Origin: an uncultured Mycolicibacterium sp.
Lineage (GTDB): Bacteria > Actinomycetota > Actinomycetes > Mycobacteriales > Mycobacteriaceae
NCBI RefSeq assembly: GCF_937941905.1
Contig: NZ_CALDGS010000026.1
Location: 1 to 16,413, forward strand
Direction: 5' to 3'
DNA: 16,413 nt
Positions within the stretch are counted from its first letter, which is position 1, and each line of letters begins with the position of its first letter. Below, one piece after another: positions 1 through 6,732 of this stretch. Both the position numbers and the translations under genes were made by a program. Below the pieces are notes generated by a model. It was not told the origin of the DNA, made no database searches, and saw nothing but the letters and a program-made list of their open reading frames with translations.

Positions 1-1880
1 TAGGCCTCGGCCAGCGCGAAACAGGCGGCCGGACGCAGGCCGGTGGTGACCAGGTGCCGGTGCGCCCCGGCCAGCGCCTCGCGCAGCAGCTGCACCCCCC
101 GCGGCAGCCGGCCGGCCACGAGGTCGGCCACCCCGACCAGCATGGCCAGGTTGGCGTAGGCCGGACCCGGGACGTCCGCGGCGGCCGCCGACAGCCGGTC
201 GGCCCAGGTCACGCACTCCTGCAGCCGCCCGGTGAGCCGGCAGGCGCGGGCGTGCACGGCGCCGTACCAGAACCGCATGTGGGAGGCCTGGAACGACGTC
301 GCGGCCCGGGCCTGGGCCGTCTCGGCCAGCTCGGGCAGCCCGTCGGGCTCGCCGAGCGCGCCCAGCGCCATCGTCAGGGCGATCGCCGCGAGCATCGCAT
401 GGAAGTCCGGCAGCCCGTCGAACGCCAGTGCGGTCCTTGCCTTTTCGGCGGCATCGCGGCAGCGGGCGCGCACCGCGTCCACCCCGGCCTCGACGGCCAG
501 CCGCATCGCGGTGTCGGCCGGGTCGGCCTGGCCGGCCGCCAGCCCGGCCAGGACGGCCTCGGCCCGGCGCACGTCGCCGAGCATCCAGACCAGGTTCGCC
601 GCGCGCACCGTCGCCCACATCCGGGCCTGCGGCCCGCCGTCGGCGAGCGCCGCCAGCAGCGGATCGGCCTCGGCACCGCGGCCCAGCAGCACGGTGTTCA
701 TCGCCCGCAGCCCGCCGGCCTCGGTCGAGCCGCACTCGGCGGCCGCGGCGGCGAACCGCTCGGCCAGCCGCAGGTCGAGCAGCGTCATCACGGCCCGGGC
801 GGCCCGCAGGTACAGGTCGGGATCGGGGTCGAGGTCGGATTCCAGGGTGAGCAGCGCGCGGCGTACCGTGTCGCGCAGGTCGCGGTCGCCGTCGGCCGCC
901 AGCCGGCGGGCCAGCCGGCCGCGCACCCCGGACAGGTACAGCTCCCCGGCGGTGGCCCGCCGTACCTCGCCGACCAGCGGGTGGGCCAGCCGGGCCGACA
1001 GCTGCCGGCCGTCCCGTTCGACGGTGATCAGCCGGGCCCGCTCGGCCTCGGCCACCGCCTCCCGGCCGGCCAGATCGGCCAGCACGTCGACCCCCAGCGG
1101 CTCGCACTGCGACAGCAGGTCCACCACGTCGCCGGCGCCCGGCGTGAGCCGACCGAGCTGCCGCTGCACCATGTCGGTGCTGCTCAGCGAGAACGCCACC
1201 GCCTCGTCCCAGATCCACACCCCGGCCACGTTGCGCAGCCGGCCGGCGGCGCGCTGGTCGGCCAGCAGCTGGCGCAGGTACAGCGCGTTGCCGCCGGAGA
1301 GCTTCCAGAACCGCTGCACGCTGGGCGAGTCGACCGGCCCGTCCAGGGTGCGCTCGACGAGCTCGCGGGTGGCCGCCAGGCTCAGCGGCGCCAGATCCAG
1401 CCGGGCCAGCAGGCCCTCCTTCCACAGCGCGGTGACCGCGTCCGGTTCGGTGCCGCCGCCGCGCACGGTGACCACCAGCCGCACCCCCGGGACGCGCGCC
1501 AGGTGGTGCACCACGTGCGCCGACAGCCCGTCCAGCAGGTGCGCGTCGTCCACCCCGATCACGGTCTGCCGTTGATTCTGCTGGGCGACAAAGGATTTGA
1601 TCAGTGCTCGGATGTTGGGCAGCAGTTCGGTGACATCGTCGGACAGCACCGCGGCGAATGCCCCGAGCGGCAGCACGCGGGCCGATTCGGTGCCGACGAT
1701 CCAGGCCGTGCGCTCCCCGCCGGCGGCGGCCCGGCGCAACGCCTCCCGGGCCAGCCGGGTCTTGCCCACCCCGGGTTCGCCGACGATCGCCACACCCCTG
1801 AACCGGCCCGAGCGGCTCAGCGCCCGGCGGACCGCGGCCAGTTCCGCGTCCCGGCCAGTCAGCGCGTCACCGCTGGTCAC
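1..1880 (-). CDS. AAA/P-loop ATPase regulator, probably LuxR-type (C-terminus beyond window)
   Basis: About 626 residues are visible, read from GTG at 1880 down to the window edge with no stop; the last whole codon is 3-5. Walker A GEPGVGKT lies at residues 34-41 and a Walker B-like VDDAHLLD at 110-117. The rest is Ala/Arg/Leu-rich and helical (RAARAVMTLLDLRLAERFA and similar), like the TPR-type middle of large ATP-dependent LuxR (LAL/STAND) regulators. A C-terminal LuxR HTH would lie outside the window, so the LuxR assignment is inference. No adenylate cyclase domain precedes the ATPase, unlike several mycobacterial relatives. The GTG was chosen because TATAGT lies 6 nt upstream, the leaderless arrangement, and no Shine-Dalgarno is seen. 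It is divergent from the ClC gene. The overlapping plus-strand reading frames are shadows. Confidence 0.82.
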   Translation of the reverse strand, partial: MTSGDALTGRDAELAAVRRALSRSGRFRGVAIVGEPGVGKTRLAREALRRAAAGGERTAWIVGTESARVLPLGAFAAVLSDDVTELLPNIRALIKSFVAQQNQRQTVIGVDDAHLLDGLSAHVVHHLARVPGVRLVVTVRGGGTEPDAVTALWKEGLLARLDLAPLSLAATRELVERTLDGPVDSPSVQRFWKLSGGNALYLRQLLADQRAAGRLRNVAGVWIWDEAVAFSLSSTDMVQRQLGRLTPGAGDVVDLLSQCEPLGVDVLADLAGREAVAEAERARLITVERDGRQLSARLAHPLVGEVRRATAGELYLSGVRGRLARRLAADGDRDLRDTVRRALLTLESDLDPDPDLYLRAARAVMTLLDLRLAERFAAAAAECGSTEAGGLRAMNTVLLGRGAEADPLLAALADGGPQARMWATVRAANLVWMLGDVRRAEAVLAGLAAGQADPADTAMRLAVEAGVDAVRARCRDAAEKARTALAFDGLPDFHAMLAAIALTMALGALGEPDGLPELAETAQARAATSFQASHMRFWYGAVHARACRLTGRLQECVTWADRLSAAAADVPGPAYANLAMLVGVADLVAGRLPRGVQLLREALAGAHRHLVTTGLRPAACFALAEA

Positions 1881-1886
1881 CGGCCG

Positions 1887-1892
1887 ACTATA
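1887..1892 (-). promoter_or_regulatory. Leaderless -10 (TATAGT) for the ATPase regulator
   Basis: TATAGT on the minus strand, followed by 6 nt (CGGCCG) and then GTG at 1880. This matches the mycobacterial leaderless pattern, in which transcription starts at or next to the initiation codon. Confidence 0.6.
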
Positions 1893-1942
1893 GCCCCGCG
1901 GCCGGGAGCCCGAGCCGGATTCGCCGGATGCCCGCGGACAGG

Positions 1943-1978
1943 CCGATGGCCCGGTCACCCCGGGTGCCGGGCCATCGG
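1943..1978. repeat. Perfect 12-bp inverted repeat (stem-loop 1)
   Basis: CCGATGGCCCGG (1943-1954) and CCGGGCCATCGG (1967-1978) are exact reverse complements around a 12-nt loop that can itself pair. It lies between two divergent genes whose transcripts, if leaderless, would not include it. It could terminate an unannotated minus-strand RNA; no U-tract follows on either strand. Confidence 0.7.
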
Positions 1979-2026
1979 TGGCGGACGGGTTGCGGCCGCC
2001 TCCCCCGATCGGCAGCCGTCCGCCAC
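1978..2026. repeat. Perfect 11-bp inverted repeat (stem-loop 2)
   Basis: GTGGCGGACGG (1978-1988) and CCGTCCGCCAC (2016-2026) are exact reverse complements around a 27-nt loop. The left arm begins at the last base of stem-loop 1, so the two structures sit back to back. No convincing coding sequence covers them. The remainder of the 1881-2181 spacer shows only the two leaderless promoters and a weak minus-strand TAGCCT hexamer near 2091-2096. Confidence 0.65.
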
Positions 2027-2168
2027 TTGATGTCGGTGCTGCGACCGACGAAAGCCGCTGTGGCGTCTGCGGTTCTCGTAGTACTCAGGCTAGGGCGGCG
2101 GGTCGGCCCGGCGCATGCGTAGTGGGCTACCCGAATCCGCCGACCGAGCGCCCCGGGCGCCGAGGGGC

Positions 2169-2174
2169 TACCAT
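2169..2174 (+). promoter_or_regulatory. Leaderless -10 (TACCAT) for the ClC gene
   Basis: TACCAT is followed by 7 nt (CCGCGAC) and ATG at 2182. This TANNNT-N7-RTG spacing recurs upstream of several other genes in the window and supports the 2182 start over an upstream in-frame ATG at 1978. Confidence 0.6.
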
Positions 2175-2181
2175 CCGCGAC

Positions 2182-3570
2182 ATGCCCCGATCCGAGGCTG
2201 ACGGTGGACGGTCGGTATTCCTCCGCCGCTCGGGCTACGTCCGTCGGTGGCTGATCCTGTCGGTGGCCATCGGGGTGATCGCGGGGCTCGGCGCGGTGAC
2301 GTTCTACCTCGCGCTGGACTACGCGGGCCGGCTGCTGCTCGGCGTGCTGGCCGACTACCGGATCCCCGAACCCGACGGCGACGGCGGCGACCCCGGCTCC
2401 GACGGGTTCAGCCGGCCGTGGGCGATTCCGCTGGTGACCTGCGGCGGTGCGCTGGTGTCGGCGTGGCTGGTGGCCCGGTTCGCGCCCGAGGCGGCCGGGC
2501 ACGGCACCGACGACGCCATCGAGGCCGCGCACACCGACCCGCGCTCGATCCGGGTGCGCGCCATCGTCGTGAAGACCATCGCCTCGGCGCTGACCATCGG
2601 CTCCGGCGGCTCGGGTGGCCGGGAGGGGCCGGCCGCGCAGATCTCGGCCGGGTTCGGTTCGCTGCTCGCCCGCCGGCTCGACCTGTCCGACGAGGACGCC
2701 CGGGCCGCGGTCACCCTGGGCATCGGGTCGGGCATCGGCGCGATCTTCGGCGCCCCGCTCGGCGGCGCGGTGCTCGGCGCGTCGATCCTGTACCGTCGCG
2801 ACTTCGACTACCGGATCCTGGTGCCGGGCCTGCTCGCCTCGGGCACCGCCCACGTGCTGTTCGGGTCGATCCTCGGGTTCGAGCCGCTGTTCGGCGATGT
2901 GGCCGGCGACTTCGCGTTCACCGCGCCCGGGATCCTCGGCTGGTGCGTGCTGCTCGGCGTGGCCGCCGCCGCGGTGGGCTGGCTGTACGCCCGCACCTTC
3001 TACGCGACCGTGGCGCTGGCCGGGCGGCTGCCCGGCGGGCCGGTCGTCAAACCCGCGCTCGGCGGGCTGGCGGTGGGGCTGCTCGGCCTGCTCATTCCCC
3101 CGGTGCTGGCCAGCGGATACGGCTGGGCGCAGAAGGCGACGACGGTCGACACGCTGATGCAGATCCCGCTGTGGATCGTGCTGGTGGCGCCGTTCGCGAA
3201 GATCCTGGCCACCTCGTTGTCGATCGGCACCGGCGGCTCGGGCGGCATCTTCGGGCCCGGGGTGGTGATCGGCGCGTTCCTGGGTGCGGCGCTGTGGCGG
3301 CTCGGCGACCTGGCCGGCCTGCCCGCAATCCCGGAGAACCCGGGCGTCTTCGTGGTGATCGGGATGATGGCCTGCTTCGGCAGCGTGGCGCACACCCCGC
3401 TGGCGGTGATGATCATGGTGGCCGAGATGACCAGTTCGTTCTCGGTGCTGCCGGGTGCGGTCGTGGCGGTCGGCGTGGCCGCGCTGCTGATCAACCGGAC
3501 CTCGGTGTCGATCTACCGGGCCCAGCGCGAAGACCGGGCGGCCGCCGCCGCGGAGCGGGCCGGCGGGTAG
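2182..3570 (+). CDS. ClC-family chloride channel / Cl-/H+ antiporter
   Basis: 462 aa, hydrophobic through most of its length, with the first membrane segment at about residues 22-46. It is an inner-membrane anion transporter of the ClC family (Rv0143c-like by position). Diagnostic motifs are GSGGSGGREGP at 140-150, which contains a gating glutamate E148 aligning with E. coli ClcA E148, and GTGGSGGIFGP at 349-359 (the GxFxP motif). The protein stops soon after the last membrane helices, so there is no CBS domain. The usual GSGIP selectivity-filter motif is not present: the corresponding place has GHGTD (106-110), so the ion carried is less certain than the family. ATG 2182 is preferred because of the leaderless promoter; an in-frame ATG at 1978 would add a Pro/Arg-rich tail with no membrane character. 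It is convergent with dps. Confidence 0.93.
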   Translation: MPRSEADGGRSVFLRRSGYVRRWLILSVAIGVIAGLGAVTFYLALDYAGRLLLGVLADYRIPEPDGDGGDPGSDGFSRPWAIPLVTCGGALVSAWLVARFAPEAAGHGTDDAIEAAHTDPRSIRVRAIVVKTIASALTIGSGGSGGREGPAAQISAGFGSLLARRLDLSDEDARAAVTLGIGSGIGAIFGAPLGGAVLGASILYRRDFDYRILVPGLLASGTAHVLFGSILGFEPLFGDVAGDFAFTAPGILGWCVLLGVAAAAVGWLYARTFYATVALAGRLPGGPVVKPALGGLAVGLLGLLIPPVLASGYGWAQKATTVDTLMQIPLWIVLVAPFAKILATSLSIGTGGSGGIFGPGVVIGAFLGAALWRLGDLAGLPAIPENPGVFVVIGMMACFGSVAHTPLAVMIMVAEMTSSFSVLPGAVVAVGVAALLINRTSVSIYRAQREDRAAAAAERAGG

Positions 3571-3597
3571 CCCGTCGGAACGATTCCCGGCGCGCGT

Positions 3598-3639
3598 AAC
3601 GCCACGGCGGTGGAACGGGCTCCCCACCGCCGTGGCGTT
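3598..3639. terminator. Bidirectional terminator between ClC gene and dps
   Basis: A perfect 16-bp inverted repeat, AACGCCACGGCGGTGG (3598-3613) and its exact reverse complement (3624-3639), with a 10-nt loop. It lies 27 bp after the ClC stop and 16 bp after the dps stop. The stem is GC-rich with AA/TT at its base; there is no long U-tract, as is usual in mycobacteria. Convergent placement suggests it serves both genes. Confidence 0.8.
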
Positions 3640-3655
3640 CCGCACAGCGTCCGGG

Positions 3656-4201
3656 TCAGCGGCTCTTGGCGGCGGCCTGCTTCTCGGTACGGGCCCCGGC
3701 GTGGCTGAGCTTGCCGCCGGCGTTCTCGAGGTGGGCGCGCACGAACCACTGGAACTTCTCCAGCTCGGCGGTGTGGCCGATCAGCATGTCGTTGGTGACC
3801 GGGTCGAGTTCCTCGGTCTCCTCGATGGCGTTACGGGTGTCCTCGACGACCCCGTTGTAGACGAGGTCCAGCGCCGACAGGTGCGCCTGCACGGTGTCGC
3901 GGCCCAGCGAGTAGTCGTCCCAGGTGCGGTCGGCGACGATCGCCCCCGGGGTGCCCTTCGGCGACCCGCCCAGGGTGGCGATCCGCTCGGCCACCTCGTC
4001 GGCGTAGCCGCGGACCAGCTCGACCTGCGGGTCGATCATCTCGTGCACACCGATGAAGTTGGGGCCCACCACATTCCAGTGGATGTGCTTGAGCGTCAGG
4101 TGCAGGTCGTTGTAGGTGGACAGCTGCTTCTGCAGCAGTTCGATCACCTTGTCGGCGTCCTTGTCGGTCATTCCGGGGACGGTGTAGGGCGTATTGGCCA
4201 T
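3656..4201 (-). CDS. dps: Dps-family DNA-binding ferritin (Dps1-like)
   Basis: 181 aa miniferritin that oxidises Fe(II) with peroxide, stores iron as a dodecamer and can bind DNA in starvation. The central part (LSTYNDLHLTLKHIHWNVVG, then NFIGVHEMIDPQVELVRGYA) is nearly identical to M. smegmatis Dps1 as I recall it. Ferroxidase-site residues are present: H41, H53, D68 and E72, each offset by two from Dps1 numbering. The Lys/Arg-containing tail (TEKQAAAKSR) fits the C-terminal DNA-binding extension of Dps1. ATG 4201 has a strong Shine-Dalgarno, AAGGAG at 4209-4214, with a 7-nt spacer. A longer open frame continues upstream but is a shadow of the glycosylase gene. It lies 68 bp downstream of the AlkA-like gene on the same strand. 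No clear promoter was seen in that gap. Confidence 0.95.
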   Translation of the reverse strand: MANTPYTVPGMTDKDADKVIELLQKQLSTYNDLHLTLKHIHWNVVGPNFIGVHEMIDPQVELVRGYADEVAERIATLGGSPKGTPGAIVADRTWDDYSLGRDTVQAHLSALDLVYNGVVEDTRNAIEETEELDPVTNDMLIGHTAELEKFQWFVRAHLENAGGKLSHAGARTEKQAAAKSR

Positions 4202-4208
4202 CGGAGAG

Positions 4209-4214
4209 CTCCTT
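4209..4214 (-). promoter_or_regulatory. Shine-Dalgarno of dps (AAGGAG)
   Basis: AAGGAG, 7 nt before the ATG at 4201. It fixes the start within a reading frame that stays open for a further 890 bp upstream. Confidence 0.8.
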
Positions 4215-4269
4215 GCATGGTTGCGTCGCCGACCCGGGTACCCCGGAACCGGGCCGGGTAACCCCGGGG

Positions 4270-5163
4270 TCACAGCCGCGGCAGGTCCGGCAGCGGCATG
4301 CGCGGGCCGAACCGCGGCCGGCGGGCCAGGCCGCTGGCCTCCAGCAACCGCACCGCGCGGTGCCGGTGCGGCCGCAGCGGCTCGAGCAGCGCCACCATCG
4401 CCGCGTCGTCGATCGGCCGGCCCAGCAGCGTCCAGCCCACCATCGGGGCCAGGTGGTAGTCGCCCACCGAGAGCGCGTCGGCGTCGCCGAAGGCCCGCTG
4501 GACCGTCTCGGCGGCGGTCCACTCCCCCACCCCGGGCAGCGACCGCAATGCCGCCGTCGCCTCGGTGACCGGCCGGCTCGCCAGTCGTTCCAGCGCGTCG
4601 GCGCGCCGGGCGCAGGCCACCACGGTGCGGGCCCGCGCCGGGTCGACGTTGGCGCGGTGGAACTCCCAGGACGGGATGGTGCGCCACACCTCCGGCGGCG
4701 GGAACACCCGCATGTGCGCGGGTGCCGGGCCCGGCGCCGGGGCGCCGTAGCGGGTGAGCAGCCGGCGCCAGGCCCGCCGGGCGTCCGCGCCGGCCACCCG
4801 CTGCTCGAGCACCGCCGGGATGAGCGCCTCCAGCACCCGACCGGTGCGCCCGAGTCGCAGGTGCGGGACCCGCCGATGCGCCGCCACGATCGTCGGCTCG
4901 GTGGGCTCGAACCCGGCGGCGTCGTCGTGCAGCCCCAGCAGATCGGGCAGGGTGTCGGCGAATTCGGTTGCCCCGCTTCCCCAGATCTGCGCCTCCACGG
5001 CGTCGGGGCCGGCGCGGACGATGCGCGCGGTGACCGGGCCGGACGGCATCAGGGTGGTACGCCAGATCGCGCCGTCGGCGGCGACGAAGAAGCACGGGTC
5101 GCCGCGGCCGCGGCGCAGCGGGGCGAGCGTCAGTGCCGGGCCGGCCGGCCCGGGGAAGACCAC
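4270..5163 (-). CDS. AlkA-like DNA-3-methyladenine glycosylase family protein (HhH-GPD)
   Basis: 297 aa from GTG 5163. It probably removes alkylated bases from DNA in base-excision repair. The helix-hairpin-helix LPGVGEWTAAETVQRAFGD spans residues 209-227, with the hairpin at LPGVG, and D235 in SVGDYHLAP is placed like the catalytic Asp of the AlkA/HhH-GPD family. The N-terminal part (LTLAPLRRGRGDPCF...WRTT) is the actinobacterial Rv0142-type domain. The start is uncertain: the frame stays open upstream, no ATG/GTG/TTG lies between 5163 and the repeat region, and no Shine-Dalgarno precedes the GTG. A GGAGG at about 5209-5213 precedes an ATC in this frame, which would be an abnormal start. It is 68 bp upstream of dps, on the same strand and after the repeats that follow the FAD gene. 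Activity on a particular lesion cannot be read from the sequence. Confidence 0.85.
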   Translation of the reverse strand: MVFPGPAGPALTLAPLRRGRGDPCFFVAADGAIWRTTLMPSGPVTARIVRAGPDAVEAQIWGSGATEFADTLPDLLGLHDDAAGFEPTEPTIVAAHRRVPHLRLGRTGRVLEALIPAVLEQRVAGADARRAWRRLLTRYGAPAPGPAPAHMRVFPPPEVWRTIPSWEFHRANVDPARARTVVACARRADALERLASRPVTEATAALRSLPGVGEWTAAETVQRAFGDADALSVGDYHLAPMVGWTLLGRPIDDAAMVALLEPLRPHRHRAVRLLEASGLARRPRFGPRMPLPDLPRL

Positions 5164-5226
5164 CCGGCGCCGCAGCGGCGCCGGGCCGGGATCACTGCGC
5201 GCTTCGATGCCTCCATCCTGGCACCG

Positions 5227-5271
5227 GCGCCGATCGAGCCGCCCCGCTGGCGCGGTTCGGCTAGATCGGAC
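5227..5271. repeat. 45-bp direct repeat, copy 1
   Basis: Identical over 45 bp to 5282-5326, at an offset of 55 bp. It contains an imperfect palindrome: CCGATCGAGCCG (5230-5241) against CGGCTAGATCGG (5258-5269), 11 of 12 positions pairing. It lies in the gap between the FAD-oxidoreductase stop and the AlkA-like gene. Confidence 0.92.
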
Positions 5272-5281
5272 CCCGGTTGTC

Positions 5282-5326
5282 GCGCCGATCGAGCCGCCCC
5301 GCTGGCGCGGTTCGGCTAGATCGGAC
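5282..5326. repeat. 45-bp direct repeat, copy 2 (overlaps FAD gene 3' end)
   Basis: Second exact copy; it contains the last codons and the TAG stop (5316-5318) of the FAD-dependent oxidoreductase. The same imperfect stem-loop is present, so transcripts leaving that gene would meet two consecutive hairpins. This may be a duplicated terminator or a REP-like element. Confidence 0.92.
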
Positions 5327-6698
5327 GGCCGGCGATGCGGTCGGCGAGTCGCGCGATCGGCGACGTGCCCGACAGCCCGCGCGCCTCGTGCCGGTCGGCG
5401 AGCCGGTAGGCGACGTACATGCTGCGCACCCCGAGCCAGCGCAGCGGCTCGGGCTCCCAGTCGCGCGAGGTGTGCCCGACCCACGGCAGTGCGGTGCGCT
5501 CGGTGTCCCGGCCCAGCACCAGCTCGGCCAGCGTGCGCCCGGCCAGCTGGGTGGCGGTGACGCCGTGGCCGACGTAACCGCCGGCCTCCCCCAACCCGCT
5601 GCCCGGGTCGTAGCGCACCGTGGCCGACCAGTCCCGCGGCACCCCCAGCACCCCGCACCAGGCGTGCGCGATCGGCACGTCGCGCACCTGCGGCAGGATC
5701 GCGTGCAGCACCGCGGTGAGCTCGCCGATGGTGCGCTCCGGCACCTGCCCGTCGACGTCGGTGCGGGAGGCGAAGCGGTACGGCACCGCGCGCCCGCCGA
5801 TGGCGATCCGGTCGTCGACGGTGCGCTGGGCGTAGAAGAAGCCGTGCGCGGTGTCGCCGAGCGTCTCCCTGCCGTCCCAACCGATCTCGTCCCACAGCTC
5901 GGCGGGGATCGGTTCGGTCGCGATCATCGACGAGTTCATCGGCAGCCAGCGGCGACGCAGCCCGGGCAGCCGGGCGGTGAACCCCTCGGTGGCGCGCAGC
6001 ACGATCGGGGCGCGCACGGTGCCCAGCGGGGTGACGGCCCGGCCCGGGCTGATCTCGGTGACCGGGGACTGCTCGTGGATGGTCACCCCGAGCCGCTCCA
6101 CCGCGTCGGCCAGCCCGCGCGCCAGCCACGCCGGCTGAATCCGCGCGCAGTGCGGGTTGTGATACGCCGCGACCATGCCGGAGAGCCGGATCCGTTGCCG
6201 GGCTTCGGATCCGGACAGTTCGACGAGGCCGTCCACGCCCCAGGAGCGTTCGTGGGCGACCTCCTCGGCCAGCCGGGCGGCCTGGGCGGCGTTGCGGGCG
6301 ACGTGCAGGGTGCCGCCCTTGACCGCGCCGGCGTCGATGCCCTCGGCGGCGGCGACGGCGAGCACCTCGTCGACCGCGGCGTTGAGCGCGCGCTGCCAGG
6401 CGATCACCGCCTCGCGGCCGTGGGCGCGGGCCATCCGGGCGCGGTCGCCGGGCACCAGACCGGACAGCCAGCCGCCGTTGCGGCCGGACGCGCCGTAACC
6501 GGCGAACCGGGCCTCCAGGATCGTGACCCGCAGCGCCGGATCGGCCTGCTTCAGGTAGTAGGCGGTCCACAGCCCGGTGTAGCCGGCACCGACGATGCAC
6601 ACATCGGTGTCCCGGTCGCCGGGCAGCGCGGGGCGCGGCGTCGGCAGCTCGGAGAACCAGTGCGAGACGCGGCCGTTGACAGGCGTGCGGACAGTCAC
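5316..6698 (-). CDS. FAD-dependent oxidoreductase (DAO / gamma-glutamylputrescine oxidase-like)
   Basis: 460 aa. A Rossmann FAD-binding motif, DVCIVGAGYTGLWTAYYL, has GxGxxG at residues 37-42 and an acidic ribose-binding end at VTILEA, followed by GASGRNGGWLSG, typical of the PuuB/OrdL branch of the D-amino-acid oxidase family (PF01266). A second family block near the C-terminus is GYVGHGVTATQLAGRTLAELV. It probably oxidises an amine or amino-acid C-N bond with O2; the substrate is unknown. The GTG start at 6698 has no Shine-Dalgarno; CAGAAT lies 6 nt upstream, an imperfect leaderless -10. The gene is 34 bp downstream of the SDR gene on the same strand and may be co-transcribed. I recall no equivalent at this place in the M. 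tuberculosis block, so it looks inserted relative to that order. Its 3' end lies inside the direct repeat. Confidence 0.88.
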   Translation of the reverse strand: MTVRTPVNGRVSHWFSELPTPRPALPGDRDTDVCIVGAGYTGLWTAYYLKQADPALRVTILEARFAGYGASGRNGGWLSGLVPGDRARMARAHGREAVIAWQRALNAAVDEVLAVAAAEGIDAGAVKGGTLHVARNAAQAARLAEEVAHERSWGVDGLVELSGSEARQRIRLSGMVAAYHNPHCARIQPAWLARGLADAVERLGVTIHEQSPVTEISPGRAVTPLGTVRAPIVLRATEGFTARLPGLRRRWLPMNSSMIATEPIPAELWDEIGWDGRETLGDTAHGFFYAQRTVDDRIAIGGRAVPYRFASRTDVDGQVPERTIGELTAVLHAILPQVRDVPIAHAWCGVLGVPRDWSATVRYDPGSGLGEAGGYVGHGVTATQLAGRTLAELVLGRDTERTALPWVGHTSRDWEPEPLRWLGVRSMYVAYRLADRHEARGLSGTSPIARLADRIAGRPI

Positions 6699-6732
6699 CG
6701 AACGATTCTGGCAGACCTGCCGCCGGCCGGAC

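Noticed and set aside
54..2030. Long plus-strand open frames (658 and 447 aa) opposite the first gene
   Set aside because: Low-complexity Arg/Pro/Gly/Ala/Gln composition typical of antisense frames in GC-rich DNA; the minus strand shows Walker A and B motifs.
1978..2181. N-terminal extension of the ClC protein from ATG 1978
   Set aside because: Adds 68 residues without membrane character over two stem-loops; ATG 2182 has a well-placed -10.
1888..3645. 585-aa minus-strand frame opposite the ClC gene
   Set aside because: His/Arg/Gly-rich with no recognisable domain; the plus strand has clear ClC motifs and membrane segments.
5164..5215. Further upstream start of the AlkA-like protein
   Set aside because: No ATG, GTG or TTG in frame; the GGAGG there precedes ATC, and nearby ATG/GTG codons are in another frame that does not encode the family sequence.
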